Both the position numbers and the translations under genes were made by a program. 64,000 bases of DNA, taken from Pseudoxanthomonas mexicana. Lineage in GTDB: Bacteria > Pseudomonadota > Gammaproteobacteria > Xanthomonadales > Xanthomonadaceae. How positions within the stretch are numbered: the first letter of the stretch is position 1; the number at the start of each line of letters is the position of its first letter. Below, in pieces: positions 8,501 to 16,447 of the stretch. The stretch covers positions 1-64,000 of the forward strand of contig NZ_LSIF01000018.1 of assembly GCF_001556105.1 (NCBI RefSeq), written 5' to 3'. The notes below the pieces were generated by a model. It was not told the DNA's origin. It searched no databases and worked only from the letters and a program-made list of their open reading frames with translations.

Positions 8501-9559
8501 CAATCGATGAGAGCACTCATCTACCGAAGCGTCACGAAAGTCAATCAGAAAGAATGGTGCTTCTGTTGCTTCGGCTAGACTACGGACCGCATGTGTTTTG
8601 CCTACACCGCTCGCTCCATGTATGTACAGTACTGAGCTTCGTTTAAGGGTTGCGCGGAGCGTTTGGAGTAGCTCAGCACGAATCATCATTCCTCTGGGAG
8701 CTGAAAGACTGCTGCCCGAGACAATCCATGACGGAAGGACGGCTTCCCGCTGCGGCGAACTAGGACCGCCGGAAATGCCTGTTAGGAGCCTTTCAATTGT
8801 TTGAACAGAAACGCTGATCCTAGATGCTTCATGAATCGCCGAAATCAAGTCTCCATGTGTAAGGCTTCGATTGGCGGGTTCATCTTGAATTGACTTCGTT
8901 AGAACGCGAGTTAGCAGTGCGTCTGAGATGCTGTCTATGGCTTGACTGGGCACATTGAAACGCTCCCAGGCGATAGTAGTCAGGCGGTCTTTGAACTCCT
9001 CTCTCAGAGCAGCCAAATTCGGCTGTCCGCATTCCCAATGAATACGCCGAAGAAGCTCAGATCGAACTGCATCATCGCTCCTTGAACTGACAAAGTCTCT
9101 GACTTCAGGTGGGAATTCGTCGCCCGTGAGCAGCCGCCGGAGTGGTTCAACATCAGATCCGGATGCTGCTAAGCGCCAGTACAAGAGGCCGGGCTTGCTG
9201 GCTGGATTGTCGAACGACCTCTCTATACCAACCTCTGAGGTTGTGAAGTAATGAAGGCTGACCATCTCCCGGGGATTGAGCTCGACAAGGGCCACAAAGT
9301 TGGCGATCGCTGCGCGAACTGATTCGCTGTTCAGCGTTACCTTGGATGAGGGCGTGTCTTTAACTTGCACAGCCTTAATTGCGCCGCGCGCGACCCTCGC
9401 ATAGTCCTCTGCTACTTCCAAATAAATTCTTGATTTATCATCTAGATCGAGCCAAGCCAGCGCGGCCGCCGCGACCTGATAGACAAAGCCACGCAGAGAG
9501 TGGATCGCTTGACGAGCCTCGTCCGCCTTAGGGACGACGGCATAATCCTCGCTACTCAT
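5555..9559 (-). CDS. STAND NTPase with N-terminal PD-(D/E)xK-type nuclease domain (Avs-like defence protein)
   Basis: 1334 residues. Residues about 20-115 look like a Cap4/Mrr-type nuclease: an acidic strand YLEVAEDYARV (46-56) followed by KAVQVKD (62-68), the E/D...Q-x-K pattern of PD-(D/E)xK enzymes. A STAND/AAA-type ATPase follows, with Walker A GASGVGKT (315-322), Walker B VLLVLED (366-372) and a sensor-like strand DIQLVVTT (396-403). The C-terminal two thirds is helical with TPR-like repeats near 880-1010. Avs proteins share this plan: a C-terminal sensor binds a phage protein and activates the N-terminal nuclease. The start has AGGA upstream of the ATG and the gene stands alone. The architecture is seen; anti-phage function and target are inferred. 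Confidence 0.75.
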   Translation of the reverse strand: MSSEDYAVVPKADEARQAIHSLRGFVYQVAAAALAWLDLDDKSRIYLEVAEDYARVARGAIKAVQVKDTPSSKVTLNSESVRAAIANFVALVELNPREMVSLHYFTTSEVGIERSFDNPASKPGLLYWRLAASGSDVEPLRRLLTGDEFPPEVRDFVSSRSDDAVRSELLRRIHWECGQPNLAALREEFKDRLTTIAWERFNVPSQAIDSISDALLTRVLTKSIQDEPANRSLTHGDLISAIHEASRISVSVQTIERLLTGISGGPSSPQREAVLPSWIVSGSSLSAPRGMMIRAELLQTLRATLKRSSVLYIHGASGVGKTHAVRSLAEATEAPFFLIDFRDASVDECSHRLSVLLSKLGEMKCVLLVLEDLNHVDDKRIENQASALVQAVVRRDIQLVVTTYKAPTVRALSSLGHDLGSVLQCPYFTEEESSELVSAYGGDSSTWARLAHATGAFGHPQLVHAFVAGVSSRGWNKSEITAIVESGLSTIDLDAERTVARRLISELPHPTRQLLYRLSLSVGSFTRSTALSIATTPPPLVDSGESFDSLIGPWVEALGPDNHRVSPLASTAGRELLSPAETKQIHHAFATTLLSRTKIGAWEIDKITLHALLGGNTAALTSVANSLVTGGEELAKYLSESGSSLQLLDFNKPIYLDNPAVSSMLRLAQFTILAASSKPQSIAIEACVGALLQETELQAPPVREMFRIAALAKVLGTLGIANHLPNWFDLLMEFRAIVQSTSAMPEVADLELMKLAPSTALFRIGMANLARVSLLEEIFDRLNALESEVRSELLAPLDDQSDYAVFVNSPWVAEQASSIDARKTEERYRRMASISLGWGIPEIPVLCSIAVVVMRDEYSDDFDGALQAVDEAVEMHGDILPLRRARAKVYWRAQKHELALPLLREIADEVGQGSNIERAFALREAAVSAAKVGDWEQARTWFIDARVAAERAKLEDMAVMAAGLSADAGVANQHLGLPIDAIRDLGDALLRIDSISADSSLRAAYTHRLIRHCVLWVHSQLEGRVVQIGGAPLAIIPGMCSHPEPSEEITKAPLGSMTITLYLLAECEAIAGSEVAALDALDRRLDGKSIPAFEVDLSKKRLWREMISQERDEVAKSLIRYVNALANIPLIKGKPPVDLVDPALSTPRMLDGTNASQEILASLNDAVRSYLIVCACQERSDFVLPVALSLQRELALRSVSCSAAEEILSPSVSDTWEGLFVRDALQFTQGSAFSAFMVASAGIRFLQHSVSSQFRSSLVRQLGRWHRDNWHRIITNESFALVAPRLVVPRIQEILRNSEDDTDFVLSITLAGSDAVGISIPSAVLDQLASITRA

Positions 9560-9671
9560 GACGTTCGATTCCTGGAGCCACGGTTGCAGAACCTCAGGGA
9601 GATGACCTGAAGTATGTCAGTCGATGCTCCTTCTGTGCTTATGTACCTCAACGCTGCGCTACACAGCAGTA

Positions 9672-12600
9672 CTAATGGAGAGCATTTGAAACGGGGATAG
9701 GCCGGAAGAGTGTCACCGTTCTGAAGTCATCTTCACCCAAGAAGCTCATCTTCTTGCTAAAGAGATTGGCGAGCTTTTCGTCTGCGGTTGCGAAGAAAAC
9801 TTGTCGCTTGCCGGTCTCAGCGATATCCGCCAAGTAGTCGAGAAGTGCCAAAGAATTCATGTCGTCCACGTGTGCCACGGGATCGTCAACTAGGAGAAGA
9901 GGGGGGGCGGAACGCAACGATGCATTGAGGGTAAGAAATACGCTAAGAACGAGAGCTGCTCGCTGTCCTGTGCTGATCTGGTTCAACGACACGAGTTCTC
10001 CCGTCGTGGACCTGACGAGCTTCCGAGTACTCAGGTCTGACAACCTGAGCTCATTCGGCACATGAATTCGCTCGAAGATGGACTGTATCGAATGGAGATT
10101 GGACTCAAGGAAGTCAGCGAGGCCCTTCTCCAGGCTGTGATCACGCTCAATGGCTGACAATGTAGAAAGAGCTCGTTCAAGATTCTGATGTTCCTTCTCT
10201 AGCCTGGAGCGTGTGGTCAAGGCGCTTCGTATCTCATGATCGAGCACCACTGCTTCGGCATCGCGCGAGCTTGACCTTTGCATATCCTCCGTGACTTGTG
10301 CGAGCTGTGAGTAAGCTATCTTTGTGGAGCTCAAGAATGCGTGCAGTCCGTCATTTGCTTTGTTTCGCGCACGAGCCGGAAGCTGCTTAACCGCGTCCGA
10401 GATTCGTATCAAAGCTGCGCTACGTTGCTTTATGAAGTCCCGTGCCTTTTCGGGATCTGAACTTGCTGATATGGAAACCGACTGGGTCCTTACGCTGAGC
10501 AGCAACTGTTCCTGCTCCTGGCGCTTTTTTTCGAGTGATAACGCAGTTAACTCCCGCCGCGATCCAATTTCGGCTCGCGCATCCGCTAGCTGCTCGGAGC
10601 TGTGAGGAACTTTATCTAGACCGCCGTCAAATTCGCTGGCGCATCTTGATAGCAAGCCCAGGAATTCTTGCTGTGTATAACCCTCCTCAGCTCGGCGCTC
10701 GAACTGAGCGAGCAATGCATCTTTGCTGGCCTGAAGCGACAACCATTCCTCGTTTAGCGCGGTAGCCGTCTCAAGAAGTTGCTCAAAGGAAAGTTCGGTC
10801 AATGTGGGGTGCAGGTGGAGGAGGTTGTCTAGAAGTGACTTTACCGTAGAAAGGTTATTGAGCTGTACGTTCTGCTCCGTACGCTCAAGCTCAAGTTCGG
10901 CATACTCCTCACTTTTGAAATCGGATATTGAACTCTCAATTCGTTGGAGAATAAGCTCATGAGATATGGACTGTTCACACAGGGGGCATGAGTCACTCGG
11001 ATGCTCGGTAGCGAGTTGGCGTCCTACAGCGCGGAGCTGAGCCAAGAGCAGCTGACGGCCCTCAAACTCTGCCTTCGCTTTGGAGTGAGCCGCTGCGGTC
11101 GCGTCCGCAGATCGTGAGAGTTCTTCGGTAGCGATAGTTGTTGATCGAATGATCTCACCTATCGTCTGTTCGCCGGGATCGAGCAAGGATGCGGCGACTG
11201 GAGCAATAGCGTTCTTTACTCGTAGGATGTAATCCCGGTCCGGAAAGCTCGGTCTTACCCTTCTGTTTAGCTCCGATATCGTATTCATCAGCTCGGCGAA
11301 GCCCACGCTGCGATAGGCCTCCAAGCGATCGAGAGCTTTCAATAGCGAGTCAATCCTTTTCAATTTCGCCTCTAGCTCGACGACTTCTACTTGCATCAGT
11401 CGAGAAGAAGCAAAGAACTCATCGATCAGGTTTGCAGCGTTCTGAAGTTGTACGATCTCGCTACCAAGCTCGTCGATCGAAGCGGGGCAATCTGAAGGCG
11501 TTTGGTCAACAGCCATTCTGAGCTTCACTAGCTCATCTAGACCGTCAGGAACTACAAGTGAGGCGCCGTGCTCAAGCCAGCCGAGATCAACCAGCATGGC
11601 GTTGATGCTTGTGATGCGGGACGTAATGTCAGGACTAGGGCTACTTAGCAAATCGAGCCGCGCGCGGGCTTTCTCAATGTCCTGCAAGTTTTTGAGCAGA
11701 TCGCGATTTGCAGCAGCAACAAGAGGCCTAAGATCGGCAAGAAACTCCTGCATTCGGTTCCATAGAAAGCTCGCGTCGGGACCTAGCGCGACCTTAGACA
11801 AGATGGAAGTAAGATCCTCGTCCTTCGTCTCTCGCGAAAACTCCACGGCCGCATCAGCGTTAAGGAAGTTGTAGCGGGCGAATCCTTCGAACAGATGGTT
11901 GCCTCTCTGGGTCTTCCGACCATACCACTTGAGGTCCCTTTGTTGATAGTAGGAGTCAGGCCTTTGAATGTATGGAATAGGCTCGACTGCACTTGAGAAG
12001 CTTGCCGAGGCGATCAGACGCTCGTATGTACCAGCTCTCGCAGTACCGCCGCATAGGAAGTGTTCGATAGCTTCCAGGAGCGAGGTCTTTCCTGCACCGT
12101 TAGAGCCACGTATGAGATTGACACGACCAAAATTGAAACTGCCGGTAAGGCTTCGTGAGCCGAATTTCGTGATCTCAAGTTTGCGTAGAAATGCAACCGG
12201 CTGTTGATCGGTCACCCTTTTCTGCGGCCTCCTAGGGGTAGAGAACTCCCCTTGGCGAATTGAGCGAATCACGGAAGCTCGAGGCTCCTCAGAGTCGATT
12301 GCATCGAGTCCGGCGTTGCTAAGGGCGGCGAGCCAGAGTGGTCTGAGCTCATTGGAGCTATTCGCCGTTCCAGTAGCATCGATTCTTCTTCGCTGAAGGA
12401 AGGACGTGAATTCTGACTCTGTGAGTATCAGCTTTCGCGCGTAGCTTGTGTTTGTTTCGATTGATGCCTTCAAAGAAAGCGTATCTTTGCTTAGCGACGT
12501 CGGCACAACAAAGACAAGATAGTGGTTCCAGCGGCTGTCATCTTGTGAAGCAAAGTACGACGGAGCTACGACGGAGCTTTGAATGGATTCAACATCCTCC

Positions 12601-12758
12601 GTGGTTGGAAGGCTTTGAGATACTTTTATGAAATAGACGCTTCTCAAGTTTCCTGCAAAGCGGTGCTCGCACCGTGCAAGTCCGCTCTCTTGGTCAAAAT
12701 TGCAAGAGTCGAATGACTGCTCAAGTCTTGCGATTAATTGTTCAGTGTCCATCTTCAT
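9672..12758 (-). CDS. SMC/Rad50-like ATPase with zinc hook and N-terminal extension
   Basis: 1028 residues. An N-terminal extension of about 185 residues (containing RWNHYLVFVV and ETNTSYARK) precedes the ATPase head, with Walker A GSNGAGKTS at 218-226. A long charged helical region follows, interrupted by CPLC near 592-595, which is the zinc-hook CxxC of Rad50-type proteins. The C-terminal half-head has the signature STGQRAAL and Walker B LLLVDDPVAHVDD near 955-967. Its ATG overlaps the stop of the upstream nitrilase-like gene (ATGA), so the two are translationally coupled and likely one complex. The extension resembles segments seen in ABC-three-component and Lamassu-like defence ATPases (inference). 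DNA-end or structure sensing is the expected role. Confidence 0.75.
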   Translation of the reverse strand: MKMDTEQLIARLEQSFDSCNFDQESGLARCEHRFAGNLRSVYFIKVSQSLPTTEDVESIQSSVVAPSYFASQDDSRWNHYLVFVVPTSLSKDTLSLKASIETNTSYARKLILTESEFTSFLQRRRIDATGTANSSNELRPLWLAALSNAGLDAIDSEEPRASVIRSIRQGEFSTPRRPQKRVTDQQPVAFLRKLEITKFGSRSLTGSFNFGRVNLIRGSNGAGKTSLLEAIEHFLCGGTARAGTYERLIASASFSSAVEPIPYIQRPDSYYQQRDLKWYGRKTQRGNHLFEGFARYNFLNADAAVEFSRETKDEDLTSILSKVALGPDASFLWNRMQEFLADLRPLVAAANRDLLKNLQDIEKARARLDLLSSPSPDITSRITSINAMLVDLGWLEHGASLVVPDGLDELVKLRMAVDQTPSDCPASIDELGSEIVQLQNAANLIDEFFASSRLMQVEVVELEAKLKRIDSLLKALDRLEAYRSVGFAELMNTISELNRRVRPSFPDRDYILRVKNAIAPVAASLLDPGEQTIGEIIRSTTIATEELSRSADATAAAHSKAKAEFEGRQLLLAQLRAVGRQLATEHPSDSCPLCEQSISHELILQRIESSISDFKSEEYAELELERTEQNVQLNNLSTVKSLLDNLLHLHPTLTELSFEQLLETATALNEEWLSLQASKDALLAQFERRAEEGYTQQEFLGLLSRCASEFDGGLDKVPHSSEQLADARAEIGSRRELTALSLEKKRQEQEQLLLSVRTQSVSISASSDPEKARDFIKQRSAALIRISDAVKQLPARARNKANDGLHAFLSSTKIAYSQLAQVTEDMQRSSSRDAEAVVLDHEIRSALTTRSRLEKEHQNLERALSTLSAIERDHSLEKGLADFLESNLHSIQSIFERIHVPNELRLSDLSTRKLVRSTTGELVSLNQISTGQRAALVLSVFLTLNASLRSAPPLLLVDDPVAHVDDMNSLALLDYLADIAETGKRQVFFATADEKLANLFSKKMSFLGEDDFRTVTLFRPIPVSNALH

Positions 12759-14479
12759 GCCGATGTGATTCCGACGGGATTGCTGCCTGGGTCATCGTTG
12801 ATCGCTGGCGGATCTCTGTCCATGTAATCGGTCAGAGTTCCTTCGACGCTGAAGTACAGGAGCGATAGGTCTTCCGTTCTCTCGCCAACGCGATGGAGCG
12901 CGTCTTGGATCTGAAGGCGGGTACGCTCCATCTTCTCTTTAGCTGGATCCGTACCGAGAAAAATGGCAGTACTTCTTAGCTCACCCGCTACGAGGTTACG
13001 AAATTGTTTGAAGGGTAAGGGGTCGTAGCTAATGCGCGGGGTGAGCTGCCTGAAGGCGCTTAGCCGATTAGGCAGGTTGCTAGGGTTTGCAACGAATGCG
13101 GCGAGAGATTTGAATTTCGACTGGCAGTCGATCCGGCGATTTGCGCCAGTACTTGAGTTTGACCAGCAGACACGCATACGAGCCGAGGTGTCATCTTCGG
13201 CTAGCCGGAAAGATGGGAGGTTAAGCCAAGAGAAGTCTTCTGCCTTCAGTACATATCCTGTAGAGAGCTGCATTACGCGCTCCATGTCGACGTGCTTCGC
13301 CTCGTACGGTGTCAAATGGGTGCTGACGTTCGGATTGCTATCTAGAAACTCCGAGAATCGATCATTGACCTTCTCAGTTGAGGAAAGCCAGGCGCCCTCT
13401 TTCCATTGGAAACGTGCTTCAACTACAGGCCCCGTACGCCGACTCACTGCGGCGTCGCCAATCATCAATGGCTTGGATGTCCGAAACTTGAAGAGCTGCT
13501 CGTCAGGATGAAAAACATAGGCCGCAGTTCTGTGCTCAGCTGCAAATGTAAGAAAGCACCCAAGTGTGTCATTGGCCAGTATGGATTCGTCTGTACCATC
13601 CACGCCGTCAGATGGTCTGTAGTAGATCGTTTTCGGCTCACGGACTAACGTCTCGAAAGTAGCGTTGTCTGTAGTGATACGGGTTCCGGAAGCCCAGTTC
13701 AGGCAGAGTATCTCCGTAGTTCTGGGAGTCCTGAAGCAGCATCTCTGTCTGTACTCTCTAAAGCTGTCGCGCGCAGCATCTTTGTTCAGTTGAAGATGGA
13801 AGATCAACGTATCAGCTAGTAGCTGAGAGACAATTTGATCTTTTACGATTGGTCCCAGCACGTCCGAACAGATCAGACATGCGAGGCGATTTTCGCCAGC
13901 GTTACCGAACCTGTAGATTTCATCGCCGAGGATCAAGTAGTCGCGTTCATAGTCGACGCCACCCATTGGGTAAGTCTTTGCTTGCATAAGCACAACACGA
14001 ATGCGTTGGCCTTCGGCATCTGTGCACCACAAGAGATGACAGAGTAAGTTTAGAAAGTTCGCTGTGCTCGCTTGAACGTTTGGCTGAAAGACAGTAATGC
14101 CCGATGCTGCCAATCGTTCGGTAATCTGCGTAAGAGTTTGAAGCGTCGTGCTCTCGCAGCAGATTGACCATAGCGATCCTTCGCTTGGATATCGGCCCGC
14201 TTCAATTGACTCGATAAGTGCATCCCATGGGCACGAGTACTCAGGGCACGTAGCAAATTGGACTTGCTCCGAATCGGCAAGAGAGAGAAACCCTTTCATC
14301 TTGAGAACGAGTTCTGGACGCTCGACGACACCCAAGCTGTGAGGCAATGCCGCCACGTCCCCAAGCGGCTGATAGAAAAGCGTCGTGATGCGATCTGGCC
14401 CGGTCGAAAGGAATGGCAAGAAAGCCGGCCCCAGACCGTTGCTTGCCAGATAAGAATTAACGTCCGTCAGTTGAACCAC
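12755..14479 (-). CDS. Nitrilase-superfamily-like protein paired with the SMC ATPase
   Basis: 574 residues, cytoplasmic. Residues about 60-280 follow the carbon-nitrogen hydrolase fold with all three catalytic residues in the right order and context: E80 (FATCPEYSCPW), K168 (VLMQAKTYPMGG) and C204 (ACLICSDVLG). The remaining 300 residues are unrecognised. The start is GTG at 14479, supported by AGGGA about 7 bases upstream. The stop overlaps the ATPase start by 4 bases. Nitrilase-fold enzymes hydrolyse amides or nitriles. As the partner of a zinc-hook ATPase it could be an effector that consumes or modifies a metabolite or protein when DNA damage or phage DNA is sensed. Triad and coupling are seen; the function is inference. 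Confidence 0.65.
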   Translation of the reverse strand: MVQLTDVNSYLASNGLGPAFLPFLSTGPDRITTLFYQPLGDVAALPHSLGVVERPELVLKMKGFLSLADSEQVQFATCPEYSCPWDALIESIEAGRYPSEGSLWSICCESTTLQTLTQITERLAASGITVFQPNVQASTANFLNLLCHLLWCTDAEGQRIRVVLMQAKTYPMGGVDYERDYLILGDEIYRFGNAGENRLACLICSDVLGPIVKDQIVSQLLADTLIFHLQLNKDAARDSFREYRQRCCFRTPRTTEILCLNWASGTRITTDNATFETLVREPKTIYYRPSDGVDGTDESILANDTLGCFLTFAAEHRTAAYVFHPDEQLFKFRTSKPLMIGDAAVSRRTGPVVEARFQWKEGAWLSSTEKVNDRFSEFLDSNPNVSTHLTPYEAKHVDMERVMQLSTGYVLKAEDFSWLNLPSFRLAEDDTSARMRVCWSNSSTGANRRIDCQSKFKSLAAFVANPSNLPNRLSAFRQLTPRISYDPLPFKQFRNLVAGELRSTAIFLGTDPAKEKMERTRLQIQDALHRVGERTEDLSLLYFSVEGTLTDYMDRDPPAINDDPGSNPVGITSA

Positions 14480-14615
14480 GATGCGTCCCTGTTCCCCACC
14501 CCGTGATGAGTCTAGCCAGCCTTGGGAACGGAGTCACTGACTCAACAAATTTGCATCGACAAGGCTGCGAGAAGCGCCTGGTCGCGAGTCTTGGCGTTAG
14601 CGACACTGCCCTCAG

Positions 14616-14969
14616 TCAGCTAGAGCCGTGGCTCTTCTTAATTGCGGCTTTGTATCGAGCGGAATGCGTGTCGATGAAATGACTTACAGCAGACATGCTC
14701 GTCAGTTCGGCAAGCGGAAGAGGGACATCCAAACGAGCCGCTATGGCTTTAGCAAAGGCGATCTGGGGCTTTGTTGGAGGCCTGAGATCTGCATCTAGGA
14801 TGCGTTCAAGCTGCTCATTGAGAGCGAGTGACAACCGAGCCGCCAAGGCATCCCGTTGGCCTAAGCGCTCTGCTCGATCCCATTGGCACTGGAGGGCGCC
14901 CCTTAGCCGTGCAGACACCGGGATTTCCACAACCTGTCCGGACAGTTCGTCCACCAGCCAAACACTCAT
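14616..14969 (-). CDS. Uncharacterised 117-residue protein divergent from the XRE gene
   Basis: I do not recognise the family. The C-terminal half (PTKPQIAFAKAIAARLDVPLP, then SAVSHFIDTH) resembles a short helical segment found in various mobile-element proteins. The N-terminal half begins with SVWLVDELSGQVVEIPV. I prefer the ATG at 14969 over the upstream GTG at 14978, because GAGGTG sits about 6 bases before the ATG and would overlap the GTG. The gene shares an AT-rich divergent promoter region with the XRE regulator and may be controlled by it. It could be a toxin or antitoxin partner, or an element-maintenance protein. Confidence 0.5.
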   Translation of the reverse strand: MSVWLVDELSGQVVEIPVSARLRGALQCQWDRAERLGQRDALAARLSLALNEQLERILDADLRPPTKPQIAFAKAIAARLDVPLPLAELTSMSAVSHFIDTHSARYKAAIKKSHGSS

Positions 14970-14980
14970 CTCGGCCACCT

Positions 14981-15004
14981 CATATATATAGACTACATAT
15001 ATAG
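14981..15004. promoter_or_regulatory. AT-rich direct repeat in a divergent promoter
   Basis: CATATATATAG is followed after 4 bases by CATATATAG, between the divergent 117-aa gene and the XRE gene. Its position covers the likely -10 regions of both promoters, so it is a good candidate operator for the XRE protein. No binding data are implied. Confidence 0.4.
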
Positions 15005-15044
15005 GAGTAGCTGTAAAGGTAGCGCACTTCTAGCTTTGAGGGGC

Positions 15045-15266
15045 ATGACCACCTCTCTCCCGCAAAAAGTTGGCCTGGCAGTTCGAGATCTTCGCAAGGA
15101 GCTCGGCTTGAGTCAGGATGCTTTCGCTGACTCAATTCAAATGCACCGGGCCTACTACAGCTCGATCGAGCGGGGCGAGCGCAACCTAACCCTTTCAACT
15201 TTCAGCAGAGTTGCAAATGGTTTGGCAGCAGATATGAGCGCCATCTTGAAGCGCGCAGGACTCTGA
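15045..15266 (+). CDS. XRE-family transcriptional regulator
   Basis: 73 residues, essentially only a Cro/C1-type helix-turn-helix domain: LRKELGLSQDAFADSIQMHR is the HTH core, followed by AYYSSIERGERN and a C-terminal helix. I chose the ATG at 15045 because the upstream in-frame TTG at 15036 has no better ribosome site and family members start just before the SLPQKVG-type segment. It faces away from the 117-aa gene and probably represses that promoter and its own through the AT-rich repeat between them. It is the last intact gene of the island before the dinB junction and may control excision or defence genes (inference). Confidence 0.85.
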   Translation: MTTSLPQKVGLAVRDLRKELGLSQDAFADSIQMHRAYYSSIERGERNLTLSTFSRVANGLAADMSAILKRAGL

Positions 15267-15274
15267 AAGGTCGT

Positions 15275-15375
15275 GTGCAGTGCACAAAAACATCTTGGCC
15301 GGCGCTGTAAAACGCCGTTTTGTTGCTAGAAAAATAGTTATAAAAAACCGCTACATGCGTTCTGCAACAGTTGCA
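15275..15375. repeat. Three short palindromes near the island's right end
   Basis: Three perfect odd palindromes lie in 100 bases: GTGCA-G-TGCAC (15275-15285), AAAACG-C-CGTTTT (15309-15321) and TGCAAC-A-GTTGCA (15363-15375). They follow the XRE stop codon and precede the junction. They could be protein-binding sites for recombination or transcription termination structures for the XRE gene. No coding potential is seen here. Confidence 0.4.
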
Positions 15376-15396
15376 AGCTAGACATTAGAGCTAGAC
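15376..15396. repeat. Putative right attachment end: two AGCTAGAC repeats at 13-bp spacing
   Basis: AGCTAGAC occurs at 15376-15383 and again at 15389-15396, the second copy ending in the GAC codon that begins the surviving dinB sequence. Paired short direct repeats next to a crossover point fit recombinase-binding arms of a tyrosine-recombinase element. The 9-mer CAAGCTAGA (15374-15382) also occurs inverted at 1699-1707, just after the island dinB stop. That may be chance. Confidence 0.4.
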
Positions 15397-16440
15397 GCGT
15401 TCTACGCGTCGGTGGAGCAGCGCGACGATCCCTCATTGCGTGGACGGCCGGTGGTGGTGGCGTGGCGTGGCGAGCGTTCGGTGGTCTGCGCGGCGTCCTA
15501 CGAAGCGCGCGTGTTCGGCGTGCGCTCGGCGATGCCGGCGGTGCGTGCTGAGCGCCTGTGCCCGCAGGCGGTGTTCGTGCCGCCGGACTTCGCGCGCTAC
15601 AAGGCCGTCTCGCGGCAGGTACGCGAGATTTTCCTGCGCCATACCGATCTGGTCGAACCGTTGTCGCTCGACGAAGCCTATCTCGACGTGACCGCGCCGA
15701 AGTCCGATCTGCCGACCGCCACGGCGGTCGCTGAAGCGATCCGTGCGCAGATCCGCGAAGAGACCCAGCTCACCGCTTCAGCCGGCGTCGCACCGAACAA
15801 GTTCCTCGCCAAGATCGCGTCCGACTGGCGCAAGCCGGACGGACAGTTCGTGCTGCGCCCGCACCAGGTGGAAGCGTTCCTGACGCCGTTGCCGGTCGAG
15901 CGCATTCCCGGTGTCGGCAAGGTGATGCAGGGCAGGCTCAATGCCGATGGCATCCGCACGGTCGGCGACCTGCGGGCGTATTCGCAGCACGAGCTCGAAA
16001 CGCGCTACGGCAGTTTCGGCGGCGGGCTGTACCGGCGTGCGCGCGGCATCGACGAGCGCCCGGTGGAGCCGGACCAGCCGGTGCAGTCGATCTCGTCCGA
16101 AGACACCTTCGCCAGCGACCTGCTGTTGTCCGAACTGGAGCCGCACATCCTTCGCATCGCGGAGAAAGCGTGGACCGCCAGCCGCAAGACCGAACGGGTC
16201 GGCCGCACCGTGGTGCTGAAGCTGAAGACAGCGCAGTTCCGCATCCTCACGCGCAGCTTCACGCCGGAGTCGCCGCCGGCGTCGGCGCAGGCGTTCATCG
16301 ACATCGCGCTGGCCCTGCGCGAGCGCGTGGACCTGCCGTCCGCGACGCGATATCGCCTGGTCGGGGTGGGTCTTTCGGGATTCCGTGACCGCGACGAGAC
16401 GGTCGTGCAGGCGGGCCTGTTCGACCCGCAGGACGCCTAG
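15394..16440 (+). pseudogene. dinB: Chromosomal DNA polymerase IV gene, 5' end removed by island insertion
   Basis: From 15394 the frame reads DAFYASVEQRDDPSLRG, which is DinB from its tenth residue or so. Upstream the frame reads only T-L-E-L before a TAG at 15379, with no usable start, so the N-terminal segment including the first catalytic aspartate of IDMD is gone. The first possible start is GTG at 15412, giving 342 residues with SLDEAYLD, thumb and little finger intact and ending in a clamp-motif-like QAGLF. Such a product would lack a metal ligand and should be inactive. GC and codon use are those of the backbone. The complete island copy at 1.7-2.8 kb probably substitutes. Confidence 0.85.
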
Positions 16441-16447
16441 GCGCCGA

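Larger units (their letters stand above)
1..15393. mobile_element. Integrated defence island (right end in window, left end outside)
   Basis: This stretch is visibly lower in GC than the rest of the window and uses more A/T third positions. It carries a recombinase module at its left, then genes typical of anti-phage islands (HEPN-motif protein, STAND nuclease, SMC-like ATPase with nitrilase-like partner, XRE regulator). Its right edge is sharp: from about 15,394 the sequence is in-frame chromosomal dinB coding DNA whose start is missing. The left edge is not in the window, and the first dinB codons should lie beyond it. No tRNA gene is present at the junction. The family is inferred: the module resembles Tn554-like or gamma-mobile-trio elements. 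Confidence 0.75.

Noticed and set aside
15360..15420. tRNA-targeted integration at the island end
   Set aside because: No tRNA-like sequence is present; the junction is in-frame dinB coding DNA.
15412..16440. Functional shorter DinB starting at the GTG at 15412
   Set aside because: It would lack the first catalytic Asp and the first strand of the palm, so activity is unlikely; I list it as a pseudogene.
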